DNA of 64,000 nucleotides from Jannaschia sp. Os4 (GTDB taxonomy: Bacteria > Pseudomonadota > Alphaproteobacteria > Rhodobacterales > Rhodobacteraceae), in NCBI RefSeq assembly GCF_016820245.1, contig NZ_JAFCAR010000004.1, positions 434,001 through 498,000 of the forward strand. The letters run 5' to 3'. Every line of letters begins with the position of its first letter. Within the stretch, counting starts at the first letter, position 1. Both the position numbers and the translations under genes were made by a program. Shown piece after piece: positions 33,457-42,541 of the stretch. The notes beneath the pieces are model-generated. The model saw only the letters and a program-made list of their open reading frames with translations, was not told the origin of the DNA and did not search any database.

Positions 33457-33475
33457 CCGGGGGCACCGCCCCCGG
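33457..33475 (+). terminator. Hairpin after the P450 gene, part of a GC-rich repeat-like sequence
   Basis: CCGGGGGC-ACC-GCCCCCGG, perfect 8-bp stem, 11 bp after the stop. It is followed by GGACCGCCGAGGTATTTCCG and CCAAGATGAG, a combination that I recall as recurring after genes in Rhodobacterales genomes. Confidence 0.6.
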
Positions 33476-33598
33476 ACCGCCGAGGTATTTCCGCCAAGAT
33501 GAGGGAGAGGGCGGATCGCCGGATGTCGCCCTTCGATTCGAGATGGCGATGCGGTGCGGACCAGCCGACGCGAGCGAAACCGCCCATCCGACGCGCAT

Positions 33599-33620
33599 AT
33601 GTACGGAGGGTGCATGGGGG
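33599..33620 (+). repeat. Two 11-bp units related to the 24541 repeat array
   Basis: ATGTACGGAGG and GTGCATGGGGG sit head to tail, sharing the ATG[T/C]ACGG core and 11-bp period of the repeats at 24541-24586. They are in the non-coding gap between the P450 and dnaE2 genes. Confidence 0.35.
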
Positions 33621-33689
33621 GTGGGCGGGGGGCGCCCCGCTGCGGACGCTGCTCCGTGCCGCATCGACTGGAGCGCGCTCGGGGTCGCG

Positions 33690-36600
33690 CTAGTGGAAGT
33701 CCCGACTCTTGGGGATCACCCGCACGTCGCGCGGATGGCGGCGCGCGTTGTCCAGCGGATGCACGTCGCGCGGCGGCGGGACCCCCGCCTGCCCCGTGCC
33801 CCGCGCGGGCTTCGGGCCGCGCGGGGCGGCCGTCGGCAGGTGGTCCACCTGATGCGGGATCGGGTTGGTGGGATGGTCGCCGCGCGTTGTGATCGCCGGC
33901 AGGTCCGCCTCCGACAGCCGCTCCAAGGCGTCCGAGCGGTTCTCCAGATGGTCCACGACGACGTGGATCACCCGCCCGTCGGTCTGCACCCGCCCCCGCA
34001 CCGACATCAGGCGCGACGCCATGATCGGGCCGCGGAACCGGGCGAAGGCGTCCTTCCAGACCACGAGGTTGATGACCCCCGTCTCGTCCTCCAGCGTGAT
34101 GAAGCAGACGCCCTTGGCCGAGCCCGGCTTCTGCCGCACGAGGACCAGTCCCGCGACCCGGACGCGGGCCCCGTGGCCCCCGCCCTTGGACGCGTCCCAC
34201 AGCGCCTCGGCGGGGGTGTAGCCCTGCGCGGCCAAGGACTTGCGGAAGAAGGCCATGGGGTGCGCGCGCAGGGACAGGCGCGTGGTCTGGTAGTCGGCGA
34301 CCACCTCCTCGGGGGCGGGCATGGCGGGCAGCGCGACGGGGGCGTCCGGCCCCGCCGCGTCCGCCCCGGCGGCGTCGAAGGCGGGCGCCGCCGCGCCGCC
34401 CTGATGGCCCATCACGTCCCACATCCCCTGCCGCCGTCCGCCCGACAGCGCGCCCAGCGCGTCGGCCTCGGCCAAGAGCCGCATGTCCCGCCGGTCCAGC
34501 CGCGCCCGCCGCCGCAGGTCGGCCACGTCCGCGAAGGGCCGATCGGCGCGGGCCGCCTCGATCCGCCGCGCCGCTCCCTCGCGGAACCCGTCGATCTGGC
34601 GCAGGCCCATCCGCAGCGCGAGCCCCGCGTCGGCGCGGGGGGCGAAGGCCTCCGCCGGGCGGGCCGCAAATCCCTTCGGAGGGATCTGCCCATTTCCCTC
34701 GGAGGAAATGGGGCCCCGCTCCAGCGCGTTGTCCCAGCCCGACACCGCCACGTCCGGGCCGTGCACCGCGACCCCGTTCTCCCGCGCGTCGCGCACGATC
34801 TGCGCGGGGGCGTAAAAGCCCATCGGCTGGGAGTTGAGCAGCGCGCAGGCGAAGACCGCCGGGTGGTGCCACTTCAGCCATGAGGACACGTAGACCAGCT
34901 TGGCGAAGCTGGCCGCGTGGCTCTCGGGGAAGCCGTACTCCCCGAACCCCTCGATCTGGGAGAAGCAGCGCGCGGCGAACTCCGGGTCGTAGCCGCGCGC
35001 GACCATCCGCTCGACCATGCGGGCCTTGTGGTCCGAGACCAGCCCCCGGGAACGGAAGGTCGCCATCGCCTTGCGCAGGGCGTTGGCCTCCGGCCCCGAG
35101 AACTCGGCGGCGACCATGGCGATCTTCATCGCCTGCTCTTGGAAGATCGGCACGCCCAGCGTGCGCCCGAGGATCTTCTCCAGCTCCTTCGGGTCGTGCT
35201 CGGGGCCGGGGCGCGGGTAGTCGATCACCGCGTCCGGGTCCGCCTGCCGCAACTGGCGGTTCTTCAGGTAGGGGTGGACCATGTCGCCTTGGATCGGGCC
35301 GGGGCGCACGATCGCCACCTCGACCACGAGGTCGTAGAAGGTGCGGGGCCTGAGCTTGGGCAGCATCGCCATCTGCGCCCGGCTCTCGACTTGGAACACG
35401 CCGAGCGACTCGCCCCGGCAGAGCATGTCGTAGGTCGCCGGGTCCTCGGTCGGGACGGTGGCGAGGTCGTAGGCGGTCCCGTGGTGGCGCTCGATCATCT
35501 CGAAGCTCTTCTGGACGCAGGACAGCATCCCCAGCGCCAGCACGTCGAGCTTGTAGATGCCGAGCGCCTCGACGTCGTCCTTGTCCCATTCGATGAAGGA
35601 GCGGTCGGGCATGGCCCCGTTGCCGATGGGGACCGTCTCGGTCAGGGGCGTGTCCGTCAGGACGAAGCCGCCCACGTGCTGGCTGAGGTGGCGGGGCATC
35701 CCGATCATCTCGCGCGCCAAGGTCAGGACCCGGCGCAGATGCGGGTCCGACAGGTCCAGCCCCGCCTCCCGGACGCGGTCGTCGCCGACGCCGCTCTCGA
35801 AGTGGCCCCAGACGGTCGAGGCCAGCTTGGAGGTCACGTCCTCTGTGAGGCCCATGGCCTTGCCCACCTCGCGGATGGCCGAGCGGGGGCGATAGTGGAT
35901 CACGGTGGCCACCAGCCCGGCGCGGTGGCGCCCGTACTTGCCGTAGATGTGCTGGATCACCTCCTCGCGGCGCTCGTGTTCGAAGTCGATGTCGATGTCG
36001 GGCGGCTCGTCGCGCTCCTCGGACAGGAACCGCTCGAAGAGGACGTCGTGCTCGTCAGGATCGACGCTGGTGATCCCGAGACAGAAGCACACCGCCGAGT
36101 TGGCCGCCGAGCCGCGCCCTTGGCACAGGATCGGCGGCGAGACCTGCTCGCGCGCCCAGCGGACGATGTCGTGGATCGTCAGGAAGTAGGCGGCGATCCC
36201 CTTGGTGCGGATCAGGCCGAACTCCTTGTAGATCGTCTTGGTGACGTGCTTGGGCACGCCCTGCGGGTAGCGCCACGCCGCCCCTTCCCACGTCAGGGCT
36301 TCCAGATGCTCCTGCGGGGTGCGGCCCTCGGGCACGACCTCGGCGAGGTATTCGTATCTCAGGTCCGTCAGGCGGAAGGCGATGCGGTCGGCGAGGTCGC
36401 GCGTGGCCGCCACCGCATGGGGCCATTCGGCGAAGAGGCGGACCATCTCCTCCGGGCGCTTGAGGTGACGCTCGCCGTTGGGCTCCAGGAGCGAGCCGGC
36501 GGACTGCACCGTCACGCCCTCGCGGATGCAGGTCATCACGTCCTGCAGCGGACGCCGCTCCGGCGCGTGGTAGAGCACGTCATTCGTCGCGATCAGCGTC

Positions 36601-37193
36601 AGGCCCCGCGTCCGCGCCACGTGGTCCAGCCGGTTGATCCGCGCCCGGTCGTCGCCCCGGTAGCGCAGCGTGGCGGCGAGATGGGTGAACGGCAGGCCGT
36701 CGAGCATCGGCTCGAGCGTATCGAGGTCGGCGGGCGGCAGCGCGATCAGGTGCAGCCCCTCCGCATGGTCGCGGAGCATGGCACGGGTGACCTGCGTGAC
36801 GTCCTTTCCCTGCCACTCACCCTCGGGCGTGGTCATCTTGCCCTTCGACAGCAGCGCCGAGAGCCGCCCGTAGGCCGCGCGGTCCTGCGGGTAGGCCAGC
36901 ATCTCCGTCCCGTCCGTCAGGACGAGGCGGCAGCCGATCAGCGCGTCGACCTCCGCCGTGCGCCCCTCGGACCACATGCGGACCACGCCCGCGAGCGTGT
37001 TGCGGTCGGCGATGCCGATCCGGTCGTAGCCCAGCGCGCTCGCCTGCACGACGAGGTCGAGGGGCTCCGAGGCGGCGCGCAGGAAGGAGAAGGCGGAGGA
37101 TGTGCCGAACTCGACGTAAGGGGACGGCGGGTTGCGCCGGAAGCCCTGCCCCGGCGCGAGGGTGCGCTTCTCGGGTCCGTCGTTCAGCGGCAT
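33690..37193 (-). CDS. dnaE2: Error-prone DNA polymerase DnaE2
   Basis: 1167 residues, C-family polymerase of the SOS mutasome. N-terminal PHP-like domain starts YVEFGTSSAFSFLRAAS (the first histidines of active PHP sites are replaced, so no proofreading is expected); the palm has PPDIDIDFEHERREEV with the catalytic aspartates; the finger region has GVFQVESRAQMAMLPKLRP; the OB fold carries VRVAGLVLVRQKPGSAKGVCFITLEDETG; and the conserved DnaE2 end VRVIPKSRDFH is complete. Residues about 827-842 are an insertion produced by two hairpin-forming sequences. Divergent from imuA-imuB instead of downstream of them as in many species. Start ATG 37193 has a weak ribosome binding site. Confidence 0.96.
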   Translation of the reverse strand: MPLNDGPEKRTLAPGQGFRRNPPSPYVEFGTSSAFSFLRAASEPLDLVVQASALGYDRIGIADRNTLAGVVRMWSEGRTAEVDALIGCRLVLTDGTEMLAYPQDRAAYGRLSALLSKGKMTTPEGEWQGKDVTQVTRAMLRDHAEGLHLIALPPADLDTLEPMLDGLPFTHLAATLRYRGDDRARINRLDHVARTRGLTLIATNDVLYHAPERRPLQDVMTCIREGVTVQSAGSLLEPNGERHLKRPEEMVRLFAEWPHAVAATRDLADRIAFRLTDLRYEYLAEVVPEGRTPQEHLEALTWEGAAWRYPQGVPKHVTKTIYKEFGLIRTKGIAAYFLTIHDIVRWAREQVSPPILCQGRGSAANSAVCFCLGITSVDPDEHDVLFERFLSEERDEPPDIDIDFEHERREEVIQHIYGKYGRHRAGLVATVIHYRPRSAIREVGKAMGLTEDVTSKLASTVWGHFESGVGDDRVREAGLDLSDPHLRRVLTLAREMIGMPRHLSQHVGGFVLTDTPLTETVPIGNGAMPDRSFIEWDKDDVEALGIYKLDVLALGMLSCVQKSFEMIERHHGTAYDLATVPTEDPATYDMLCRGESLGVFQVESRAQMAMLPKLRPRTFYDLVVEVAIVRPGPIQGDMVHPYLKNRQLRQADPDAVIDYPRPGPEHDPKELEKILGRTLGVPIFQEQAMKIAMVAAEFSGPEANALRKAMATFRSRGLVSDHKARMVERMVARGYDPEFAARCFSQIEGFGEYGFPESHAASFAKLVYVSSWLKWHHPAVFACALLNSQPMGFYAPAQIVRDARENGVAVHGPDVAVSGWDNALERGPISSEGNGQIPPKGFAARPAEAFAPRADAGLALRMGLRQIDGFREGAARRIEAARADRPFADVADLRRRARLDRRDMRLLAEADALGALSGGRRQGMWDVMGHQGGAAAPAFDAAGADAAGPDAPVALPAMPAPEEVVADYQTTRLSLRAHPMAFFRKSLAAQGYTPAEALWDASKGGGHGARVRVAGLVLVRQKPGSAKGVCFITLEDETGVINLVVWKDAFARFRGPIMASRLMSVRGRVQTDGRVIHVVVDHLENRSDALERLSEADLPAITTRGDHPTNPIPHQVDHLPTAAPRGPKPARGTGQAGVPPPRDVHPLDNARRHPRDVRVIPKSRDFH
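34670..34712 (+). repeat. Tandem-hairpin element inside dnaE2
   Basis: Two adjacent perfect inverted repeats: ATCCCT-TCGG-AGGGAT (34670-34685) and CCCATTTCC-CTCGGA-GGAAATGGG (34689-34712), separated by three bases. Base composition is lower in GC than the flanks. In the dnaE2 frame this encodes a 16-residue stretch (GPISSEGNGQIPPKGF) that interrupts the normally short link between the SGWDN motif and ALRMGLRQI. Confidence 0.6.
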
Positions 37194-37392
37194 GGGCGGC
37201 CCCGCGGGGATTCGCGGGCCTCCACGCGTCGGGCTCGTGCCGGGACGGCGGGGGGACGGGGCACGATTCGGAGCGAGGGACGGCGGTCCGCCAAGCAGCG
37301 GGCGCGGAGACCCGCAGAAATATCAGTGCTTTCCGCCCCGACGCTCATCCTACCCGAGTCCCCCGCCATCGCATTTGTCCACAAGAGAGCAT

Positions 37393-37420
37393 TTGACTCA
37401 CCCTCCCCCCTGCATAGAAC
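37393..37420 (+). promoter_or_regulatory. Sigma-70 promoter of imuA
   Basis: TTGACT (37393-37398), 16-bp spacer, TAGAAC (37415-37420). The predicted start of transcription, near 37427, falls inside the LexA box, as expected for a repressed SOS promoter. Confidence 0.55.
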
Positions 37421-37431
37421 AAACATGGAAC
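37417..37431. promoter_or_regulatory. LexA box upstream of imuA
   Basis: GAAC-AAACATG-GAAC, the reverse form of the alphaproteobacterial LexA operator GTTC-N7-GTTC, both half-sites perfect. It overlaps the -10 region of the imuA promoter. dnaE2 starts 224 bp away on the other side; no second box was found near it. Confidence 0.85.
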
Positions 37432-37454
37432 ATCAAGACGGACGACTCGGTTGG

Positions 37455-38132
37455 ATGACCATGACGATCCCCTTTCCGGACCCCTCCGGACGGGCCGGCC
37501 CCGTTCTGCCGGCGCCCTGCCCCCCGACGCTCTCGGAGGCCTTCCCGGACTCCGCACTCGACCCCGGCCCGATCGGATTCGTGCTGGCCGCGCTGCCGCG
37601 CGGGCCGAGGCCCGTCCTGTGGGTGCAGGACCACGCCACCGCCCGCGAGAGCGGGGTGCCCTATGCGCTCGGGCTGCCGATCCGGGTGATCCATGTCCGC
37701 GCGTCGAACGCGGCCGATGCGCTGATGGCGATCGAGACGGGGCTCGCCTGCTCCGCCTTGGGCGCGGTGATCGGCGAGATCTGGGGCGCGCCCAAGCGGC
37801 TCGACTTCACCGCGACCAAGCGGCTCGCGCTTCGGGCCGAGGCGGCCGCCCTGCCCTGCTGGCTGCTGCGCCGGGGCGCGGAACCGGACCTGTCGGCGGC
37901 CCGGCAGCGCTGGCGCGTCGCGTCCCTGCCGTCGAATCCCGATCCGTGGGACGTGGACGCGCCGGGCGATCCACGCTGGCGCGCGACGCTGTTCCGCTCG
38001 CGCCTCGGCCCGCCGGGCGTCTGGGAGGCCACCCATGACCGGGCGGCGGATCGTCTCGATCTGGCTCCCCCGGCTGGCGATCGAGCGGTGGTGGCGGATG
38101 CAGGAGCGCGACCTCGACGCGCCACCGGATGA
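37455..38132 (+). CDS. imuA: ImuA, RecA-like SOS mutagenesis protein
   Basis: 225 residues of the ImuA (SulA/RecA-like) family, required with ImuB and DnaE2 for damage-induced mutagenesis. Recognised by LSEAFPDSALDPGPIGFVLAALPRG at the start, PVLWVQDHATARESGVPYALGLP, and CSALGAVIGEIWGAPKRLDFTATKRLALRAEAAALPCWLLRR. The fold is RecA-like but lacks a Walker lysine motif. The ATG at 37425 lies at the predicted transcription start inside the LexA box, so 37455 (or 37461) is the better start. The last 98 bp overlap imuB in another frame. Confidence 0.87.
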   Translation: MTMTIPFPDPSGRAGPVLPAPCPPTLSEAFPDSALDPGPIGFVLAALPRGPRPVLWVQDHATARESGVPYALGLPIRVIHVRASNAADALMAIETGLACSALGAVIGEIWGAPKRLDFTATKRLALRAEAAALPCWLLRRGAEPDLSAARQRWRVASLPSNPDPWDVDAPGDPRWRATLFRSRLGPPGVWEATHDRAADRLDLAPPAGDRAVVADAGARPRRATG

Positions 38133-39570
38133 CGCGCCCGTCGTGCTGGCCGTGGACGGGCCGCACGGACCGGTGATCCACGCGACCGCGCGGGGGGCCG
38201 AGACCTCGGGCGCCCGGGTCGGACAACGGGTCGTCGAGGCGCGGGCGGCCGCGCCCCATCTGATCGTGGCGTGGGGCGACCCGTCCGGGGACGCGGCCCT
38301 TCTCGACCGGCTCGCGCTCTGGGCCCGGCGCTGGGGACCACACGCCGCCGTGGACGGCGACGGGCTGGTGCTGGACACGACCGGCGCGGACCACCTGTTC
38401 GGCGGCGAGGCGGCGATGCTGGCCGACATAGAGGGGCGGCTGGCCAACGCGGGCCTGTCGGCACGCCTCGCGGTGGCGCCCACGCGGGGCGCGGCATGGG
38501 CGCTGTCGCGCTTCGGCCCCGTCCGGGCGGTGTGCCACGACCCCGCCGCCTGCGCGCCCCTCCCCGTCGCCGCGCTGCGCCTGTCGGACGACGGCGCGCG
38601 GACGCTGTCGCGGCTGGGGCTGAAGACCGTGGGCGCGCTGGCCGACATCCCGCGCTCGGCCCTGATGCGCCGCTTCGCCAAGGGACGCGAGGCCGAGCCG
38701 CTGGTCCAGCTCGACCGCCTGTTCGGACGCCTGCCCGAGCCGGTCGCCCCCGCCGACGCCCCCGACCCCGCCCGCGCGGTGATCCGGCTGTCCGAGCCGG
38801 TGCAGGATCCGACGCCCCATCTGCCGGACCTGACGCGCGCCCTCTGCGCGGGGCTGGCGCGGCGGGGCGAGGGGGCGCGGCGGCTGCGGCTGACGCTGTT
38901 CCGCGTGGACGGGGAGGCGCGCTGGGTCGACCAGCGCACCGCGCGGCCCACGCGCGACCCGGACCATATGCTGCGGCTGTTCGACGGGCGGCTGGAGGGG
39001 ATTGACCCCGATATGGGCTTCGACGCCCTGCTGCTGGAGGCCGAGGCGGAGCGGCTGGACGCGGCGCAGCCCGACCTCGCCGGCGAGGTCGACCAGACCG
39101 AGGCGCTGGCGCAGTTGATCGACCGGCTGGCCGCGCGGCTGCGCCACGTCACCCGCCCCGTGCCGCGCGACAGCCACGTTCCCGAGCGGGCGCAGGCGCT
39201 CGTCGCCGCCCTCGGGGACGCCCCCGCGGTGGCGCTCGACCGGCCGCCCCGGCCCCCGCTCCTCCTCGAGACGCCCGAGGAGCTGCGAGTCCTCTACGCC
39301 ATGCCCGACGGCGCGCCGATGCGGTTCCGGTGGCGCGGACAGACGCTGGACGTCGCGCGCTTCGCCGGGCCGGAGCGGATCGCGCCCGAATGGTGGGCCG
39401 ACCGCGCGGGGACGCGGGTGCGCGACTACTGGCGGGTGGAGGACGCGCGGGGGCGGCGGTTCTGGATCTACCGCGAGGGGCTGCACGGCGACAAACGTGG
39501 CCTGCGGGACGAGGACGGGACGTGGCGGGACGCCCCGCCCCGCTGGTGGCTGCAGGGGATCAGCGGGTGA
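38035..39570 (+). CDS. imuB: ImuB, inactive Y-family polymerase homologue
   Basis: 511 residues. N-terminal Y-family palm/finger region without the catalytic carboxylates (VVLAVDGPHGPVIHATARGAETSG replaces the DxD of active enzymes), thumb-like HhH segment LSRLGLKTVGALADIPRSALMRRFAKG (about 195-220), little-finger-type domain, and a long C-terminal extension ending GLRDEDGTWRDAPPRWWLQG that carries the partner-binding region. In known systems ImuB binds the beta clamp and recruits DnaE2 and ImuA. ATG at 38035 has GGGAGG upstream inside imuA, so translation is coupled. Stop lies four bases from the end of uvrA. Confidence 0.93.
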   Translation: MTGRRIVSIWLPRLAIERWWRMQERDLDAPPDDAPVVLAVDGPHGPVIHATARGAETSGARVGQRVVEARAAAPHLIVAWGDPSGDAALLDRLALWARRWGPHAAVDGDGLVLDTTGADHLFGGEAAMLADIEGRLANAGLSARLAVAPTRGAAWALSRFGPVRAVCHDPAACAPLPVAALRLSDDGARTLSRLGLKTVGALADIPRSALMRRFAKGREAEPLVQLDRLFGRLPEPVAPADAPDPARAVIRLSEPVQDPTPHLPDLTRALCAGLARRGEGARRLRLTLFRVDGEARWVDQRTARPTRDPDHMLRLFDGRLEGIDPDMGFDALLLEAEAERLDAAQPDLAGEVDQTEALAQLIDRLAARLRHVTRPVPRDSHVPERAQALVAALGDAPAVALDRPPRPPLLLETPEELRVLYAMPDGAPMRFRWRGQTLDVARFAGPERIAPEWWADRAGTRVRDYWRVEDARGRRFWIYREGLHGDKRGLRDEDGTWRDAPPRWWLQGISG

Positions 39571-39573
39571 TCC

Positions 39574-42435
39574 CTACTCCGCCGCCAGCGCCTTCCTCGG
39601 GGCCAGCATCGGCTTGAGGTAGCGGCCCGTGTAGCTGGCCTCGACCTCGGACACCTGCTCGGGCGTCCCCGTCGCCACCACCGTGCCGCCGCCGTCGCCG
39701 CCCTCGGGGCCGATGTCGATCACGTGGTCGGCGGTCTTCACGACGTCGAGGTTGTGCTCGATCACGACCACGCTGTTCCCTTGCTCCACCAGCTCATGCA
39801 GCACCTCCAAGAGCTTGCGGACGTCCTCGAAATGCAGACCCGTCGTCGGCTCGTCGAGAATGTAGAGGGTCCGGCCCGTGGACTGGCGCGACAGCTCCTT
39901 GGAGAGCTTTACGCGCTGCGCCTCGCCGCCCGAGAGGGTCGTCGCCTGCTGGCCCACCTTGATGTAGCCGAGGCCCACCCGCATCAGCGCGTCCATCTTC
40001 GACCGGATCGACGGCACCGCCTTGAAGAAGGTCTGGGCGTCCTCGACCGTCATGTCGAGCACGTCGGCGATGGACTTGCCCTTGAACTGGATCTCCAGCG
40101 TCTCGCGGTTGTAGCGCTTGCCCTTGCAGGTCTCGCACTCGACGTAGACGTCCGGCAGGAAGTGCATCTCGATCTTGATGACCCCGTCGCCTTGGCACGC
40201 CTCGCAGCGCCCGCCCTTGACGTTGAAGCTGAACCGCCCCGGCTTATAGCCCCGCGCCTTAGCCTCGGGCAGGCCCGCGAACCAATCGCGGATCGGGGTG
40301 AAGGCGCCCACGTAGGTCGCAGGGTTCGAGCGCGGCGTGCGCCCGATGGGGCGCTGGTCGATGTCGATGACCTTATCGAGATGCTCCAACCCCTTGACCT
40401 GCTCGCAAGGCGCGGGCGTCTGGCGCGCGCCATTGAGCTTCATGGAGGCCGTCTTGAACAGCGTCTCGATGGTCAGCGTAGACTTGCCCCCGCCCGACAC
40501 GCCGGTGACGGCGACGAACTTGCCCAAGGGGTAGTCGACCGTCACGCCCTTGAGGTTGTTGCCGGTCGCCTTGACGACGGTGACCTTCTTCTTGTTGCCC
40601 TTGCGGCGCTTGGCCGGGACCGCGATCTCGCGCCGCCCGGCGAGGTAGTCGCCGGTGACGGAATCCGGGTTCGCCATGATCTCGGCGGGCGTTCCGCTCG
40701 CGATCACCTGCCCGCCGTGAACGCCCGCGCCGGGGCCGATGTCGAGGACGTAGTCCGCCTCGCGGATGGCCTCCTCGTCGTGCTCGACGACGACGACGGT
40801 GTTGCCTTGGTCGCGCAGGCCCTTGAGGCTTTCGAGCAGGCGGTCGTTGTCGCGCTGGTGCAGGCCGATGGACGGCTCGTCGAGGACGTAGAGGACGCCC
40901 GTGAGGCCCGACCCGATCTGACTGGCCAAGCGGATGCGCTGGCTCTCCCCGCCCGAGAGCGTGCCCGAGGAGCGGGACATGGTGAGGTAGTCCAGCCCGA
41001 CGTTGTTGAGGAAGCCCAGCCGCTCGCGGATCTCCTTGAGGATGGCGCGCGCGATCTCGTTGTTCTGCTTGGACAGCGCGCCGGGCACCTCGGCGCACCA
41101 CGCGGCGGCCTCCTTGATCGACATCTCGACCACCTGCCCGACGTGCAGCCCCGCGATCTTCACCGCCAGCGCCTCGGGCCGCAGGCGGTAGCCGCCGCAG
41201 GCAGCACAAGCGCGGCTGTTCTGGTAGCGCTCGAACTCCTCGCGGACCCACGACGAGTCCGTCTCGCGGTAGCGGCGCTCCATGTTGGGGACCACGCCCT
41301 CGAAGACGCGGGACACCTCGTAGACGCGCCCGCCCTCGTCGTAGCGGAACTTGATCTTCTGCTTGCCGGAGCCGCGCAGGAACACCTCGCGGACCTCCTC
41401 GGGCAGGTCCTTCCACGCGAGCTTCTTGTCGAAGCCGTAGTGCTTGGCGATCGCGTCGATGGTCTGCAGGAAGTAGGGGGACTTCGACTTGGACCACGGC
41501 GCGATGGCGCCCTTGCCCAAGGTGAGCGACTGGTCCGGCACCACGAGGCGGTCGTCGAAGAACAGCTCCGCCCCCAGCCCGTCGCAGGTCGGGCAGGCGC
41601 CGAAGGGTGCGTTGAAGGAGAACAGGCGCGGCTCGATCTCGGGGATGGTGAAGCCGGAGACCGGGCAGGCGAAGCGTTCGGAGAAGGTGTGGCGCTCCGG
41701 CTCCCCCTCCCTCGGCGCGGTCTCGAGGATGGCGATCCCGTCGGCGAGGTCGAGCGCGGTGCGGAAAGAGTCGGCTAGCCGCGTCTCCAGCCCCTCGCGC
41801 ACGACGATGCGGTCGACGACCACGTCGATGTCGTGGCGGAACTTCTTGTCGAGGGTCGGCGGCTCGTCCAGCTCGTAGAACGCGCCGTCCACCTTGACCC
41901 GCTGGTAGCCCTGCTTGCGCAGCTCCAGCATCTCGCGGCGGTACTCGCCCTTCCGGTCGCGCACGATGGGGGCGAGCAGGTAACCGCGCGTGCCCTCCTC
42001 CATCGCCATGACGCGATCGACCATGTCCTGCACCTGCTGGGCTTGGATCGGCTCGCCGGTGGCGGGGGAGTAGGGCGTACCCGCGCGGGCGTAGAGCAGG
42101 CGGAGGTAGTCGTAGATCTCCGTCACCGTGCCCACGGTCGAGCGGGGGTTCTTCGACGTCGTCTTCTGCTCGATCGAGATCGCGGGCGAGAGGCCGGTGA
42201 TGTGATCGACGTCCGGCTTCTGCATCATGTCGAGGAACTGGCGCGCGTAGGCCGACAGCGACTCGACGTAGCGGCGCTGCCCCTCGGCATAGATCGTGTC
42301 GAAGGCGAGCGACGACTTGCCCGAGCCGGACAGGCCGGTGATCACCGTCATCGTGTCGCGCGGGATGTCGACGTCCACGCCCTTGAGGTTGTGCTCGCGC
42401 GCGCCCCGGACCGAGATATGCTTCTGCTCTGCCAT
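39574..42435 (-). CDS. uvrA: Excinuclease ABC subunit A
   Basis: 953 residues, damage recognition ATPase of nucleotide excision repair. First ATPase Walker [10 protein letters not shown] (about 32-40), zinc-finger CPVSGF...CPTCDGLG region, first signature [11 protein letters not shown], second Walker [10 protein letters not shown] (one Gly differs from the usual GVSGSGKST), second zinc region [28 protein letters not shown], and [15 protein letters not shown] followed by LDEPTTGL. Starts [18 protein letters not shown]; an upstream ATG 14 codons earlier is less likely. A LexA box is 92 bp upstream. Confidence 0.97.
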   Translation of the reverse strand: MAEQKHISVRGAREHNLKGVDVDIPRDTMTVITGLSGSGKSSLAFDTIYAEGQRRYVESLSAYARQFLDMMQKPDVDHITGLSPAISIEQKTTSKNPRSTVGTVTEIYDYLRLLYARAGTPYSPATGEPIQAQQVQDMVDRVMAMEEGTRGYLLAPIVRDRKGEYRREMLELRKQGYQRVKVDGAFYELDEPPTLDKKFRHDIDVVVDRIVVREGLETRLADSFRTALDLADGIAILETAPREGEPERHTFSERFACPVSGFTIPEIEPRLFSFNAPFGACPTCDGLGAELFFDDRLVVPDQSLTLGKGAIAPWSKSKSPYFLQTIDAIAKHYGFDKKLAWKDLPEEVREVFLRGSGKQKIKFRYDEGGRVYEVSRVFEGVVPNMERRYRETDSSWVREEFERYQNSRACAACGGYRLRPEALAVKIAGLHVGQVVEMSIKEAAAWCAEVPGALSKQNNEIARAILKEIRERLGFLNNVGLDYLTMSRSSGTLSGGESQRIRLASQIGSGLTGVLYVLDEPSIGLHQRDNDRLLESLKGLRDQGNTVVVVEHDEEAIREADYVLDIGPGAGVHGGQVIASGTPAEIMANPDSVTGDYLAGRREIAVPAKRRKGNKKKVTVVKATGNNLKGVTVDYPLGKFVAVTGVSGGGKSTLTIETLFKTASMKLNGARQTPAPCEQVKGLEHLDKVIDIDQRPIGRTPRSNPATYVGAFTPIRDWFAGLPEAKARGYKPGRFSFNVKGGRCEACQGDGVIKIEMHFLPDVYVECETCKGKRYNRETLEIQFKGKSIADVLDMTVEDAQTFFKAVPSIRSKMDALMRVGLGYIKVGQQATTLSGGEAQRVKLSKELSRQSTGRTLYILDEPTTGLHFEDVRKLLEVLHELVEQGNSVVVIEHNLDVVKTADHVIDIGPEGGDGGGTVVATGTPEQVSEVEASYTGRYLKPMLAPRKALAAE

Positions 42436-42526
42436 GCCTGCCCCTCTTGGGCCCCCGGACGGGGCCGAACGCACCACCTAGGCAACGACTCTCGCGCCGC
42501 AACGGGTCCGTGCGTCGCGGCAGATA

Positions 42527-42541
42527 GAACGTTTACGGAAC
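42527..42541. promoter_or_regulatory. LexA box upstream of uvrA
   Basis: GAAC-GTTTACG-GAAC; on the uvrA strand this is GTTC-N7-GTTC with both half-sites perfect. It is embedded in the last codons and stop codon of the upstream MFS gene, 92 bp before the uvrA ATG. uvrA is a classic LexA target. Confidence 0.85.

Noticed and set aside
34917-37380. A very long open frame on the plus strand opposite dnaE2, running into imuA
   Set aside because: It is antisense to a fully recognised polymerase and has no family signature; long antisense frames are expected in DNA this rich in GC.
37425-37454. ATG at 37425 as the imuA start
   Set aside because: It sits at the predicted transcription start inside the LexA box, so it would not have a usable leader; the downstream ATG is preferred.
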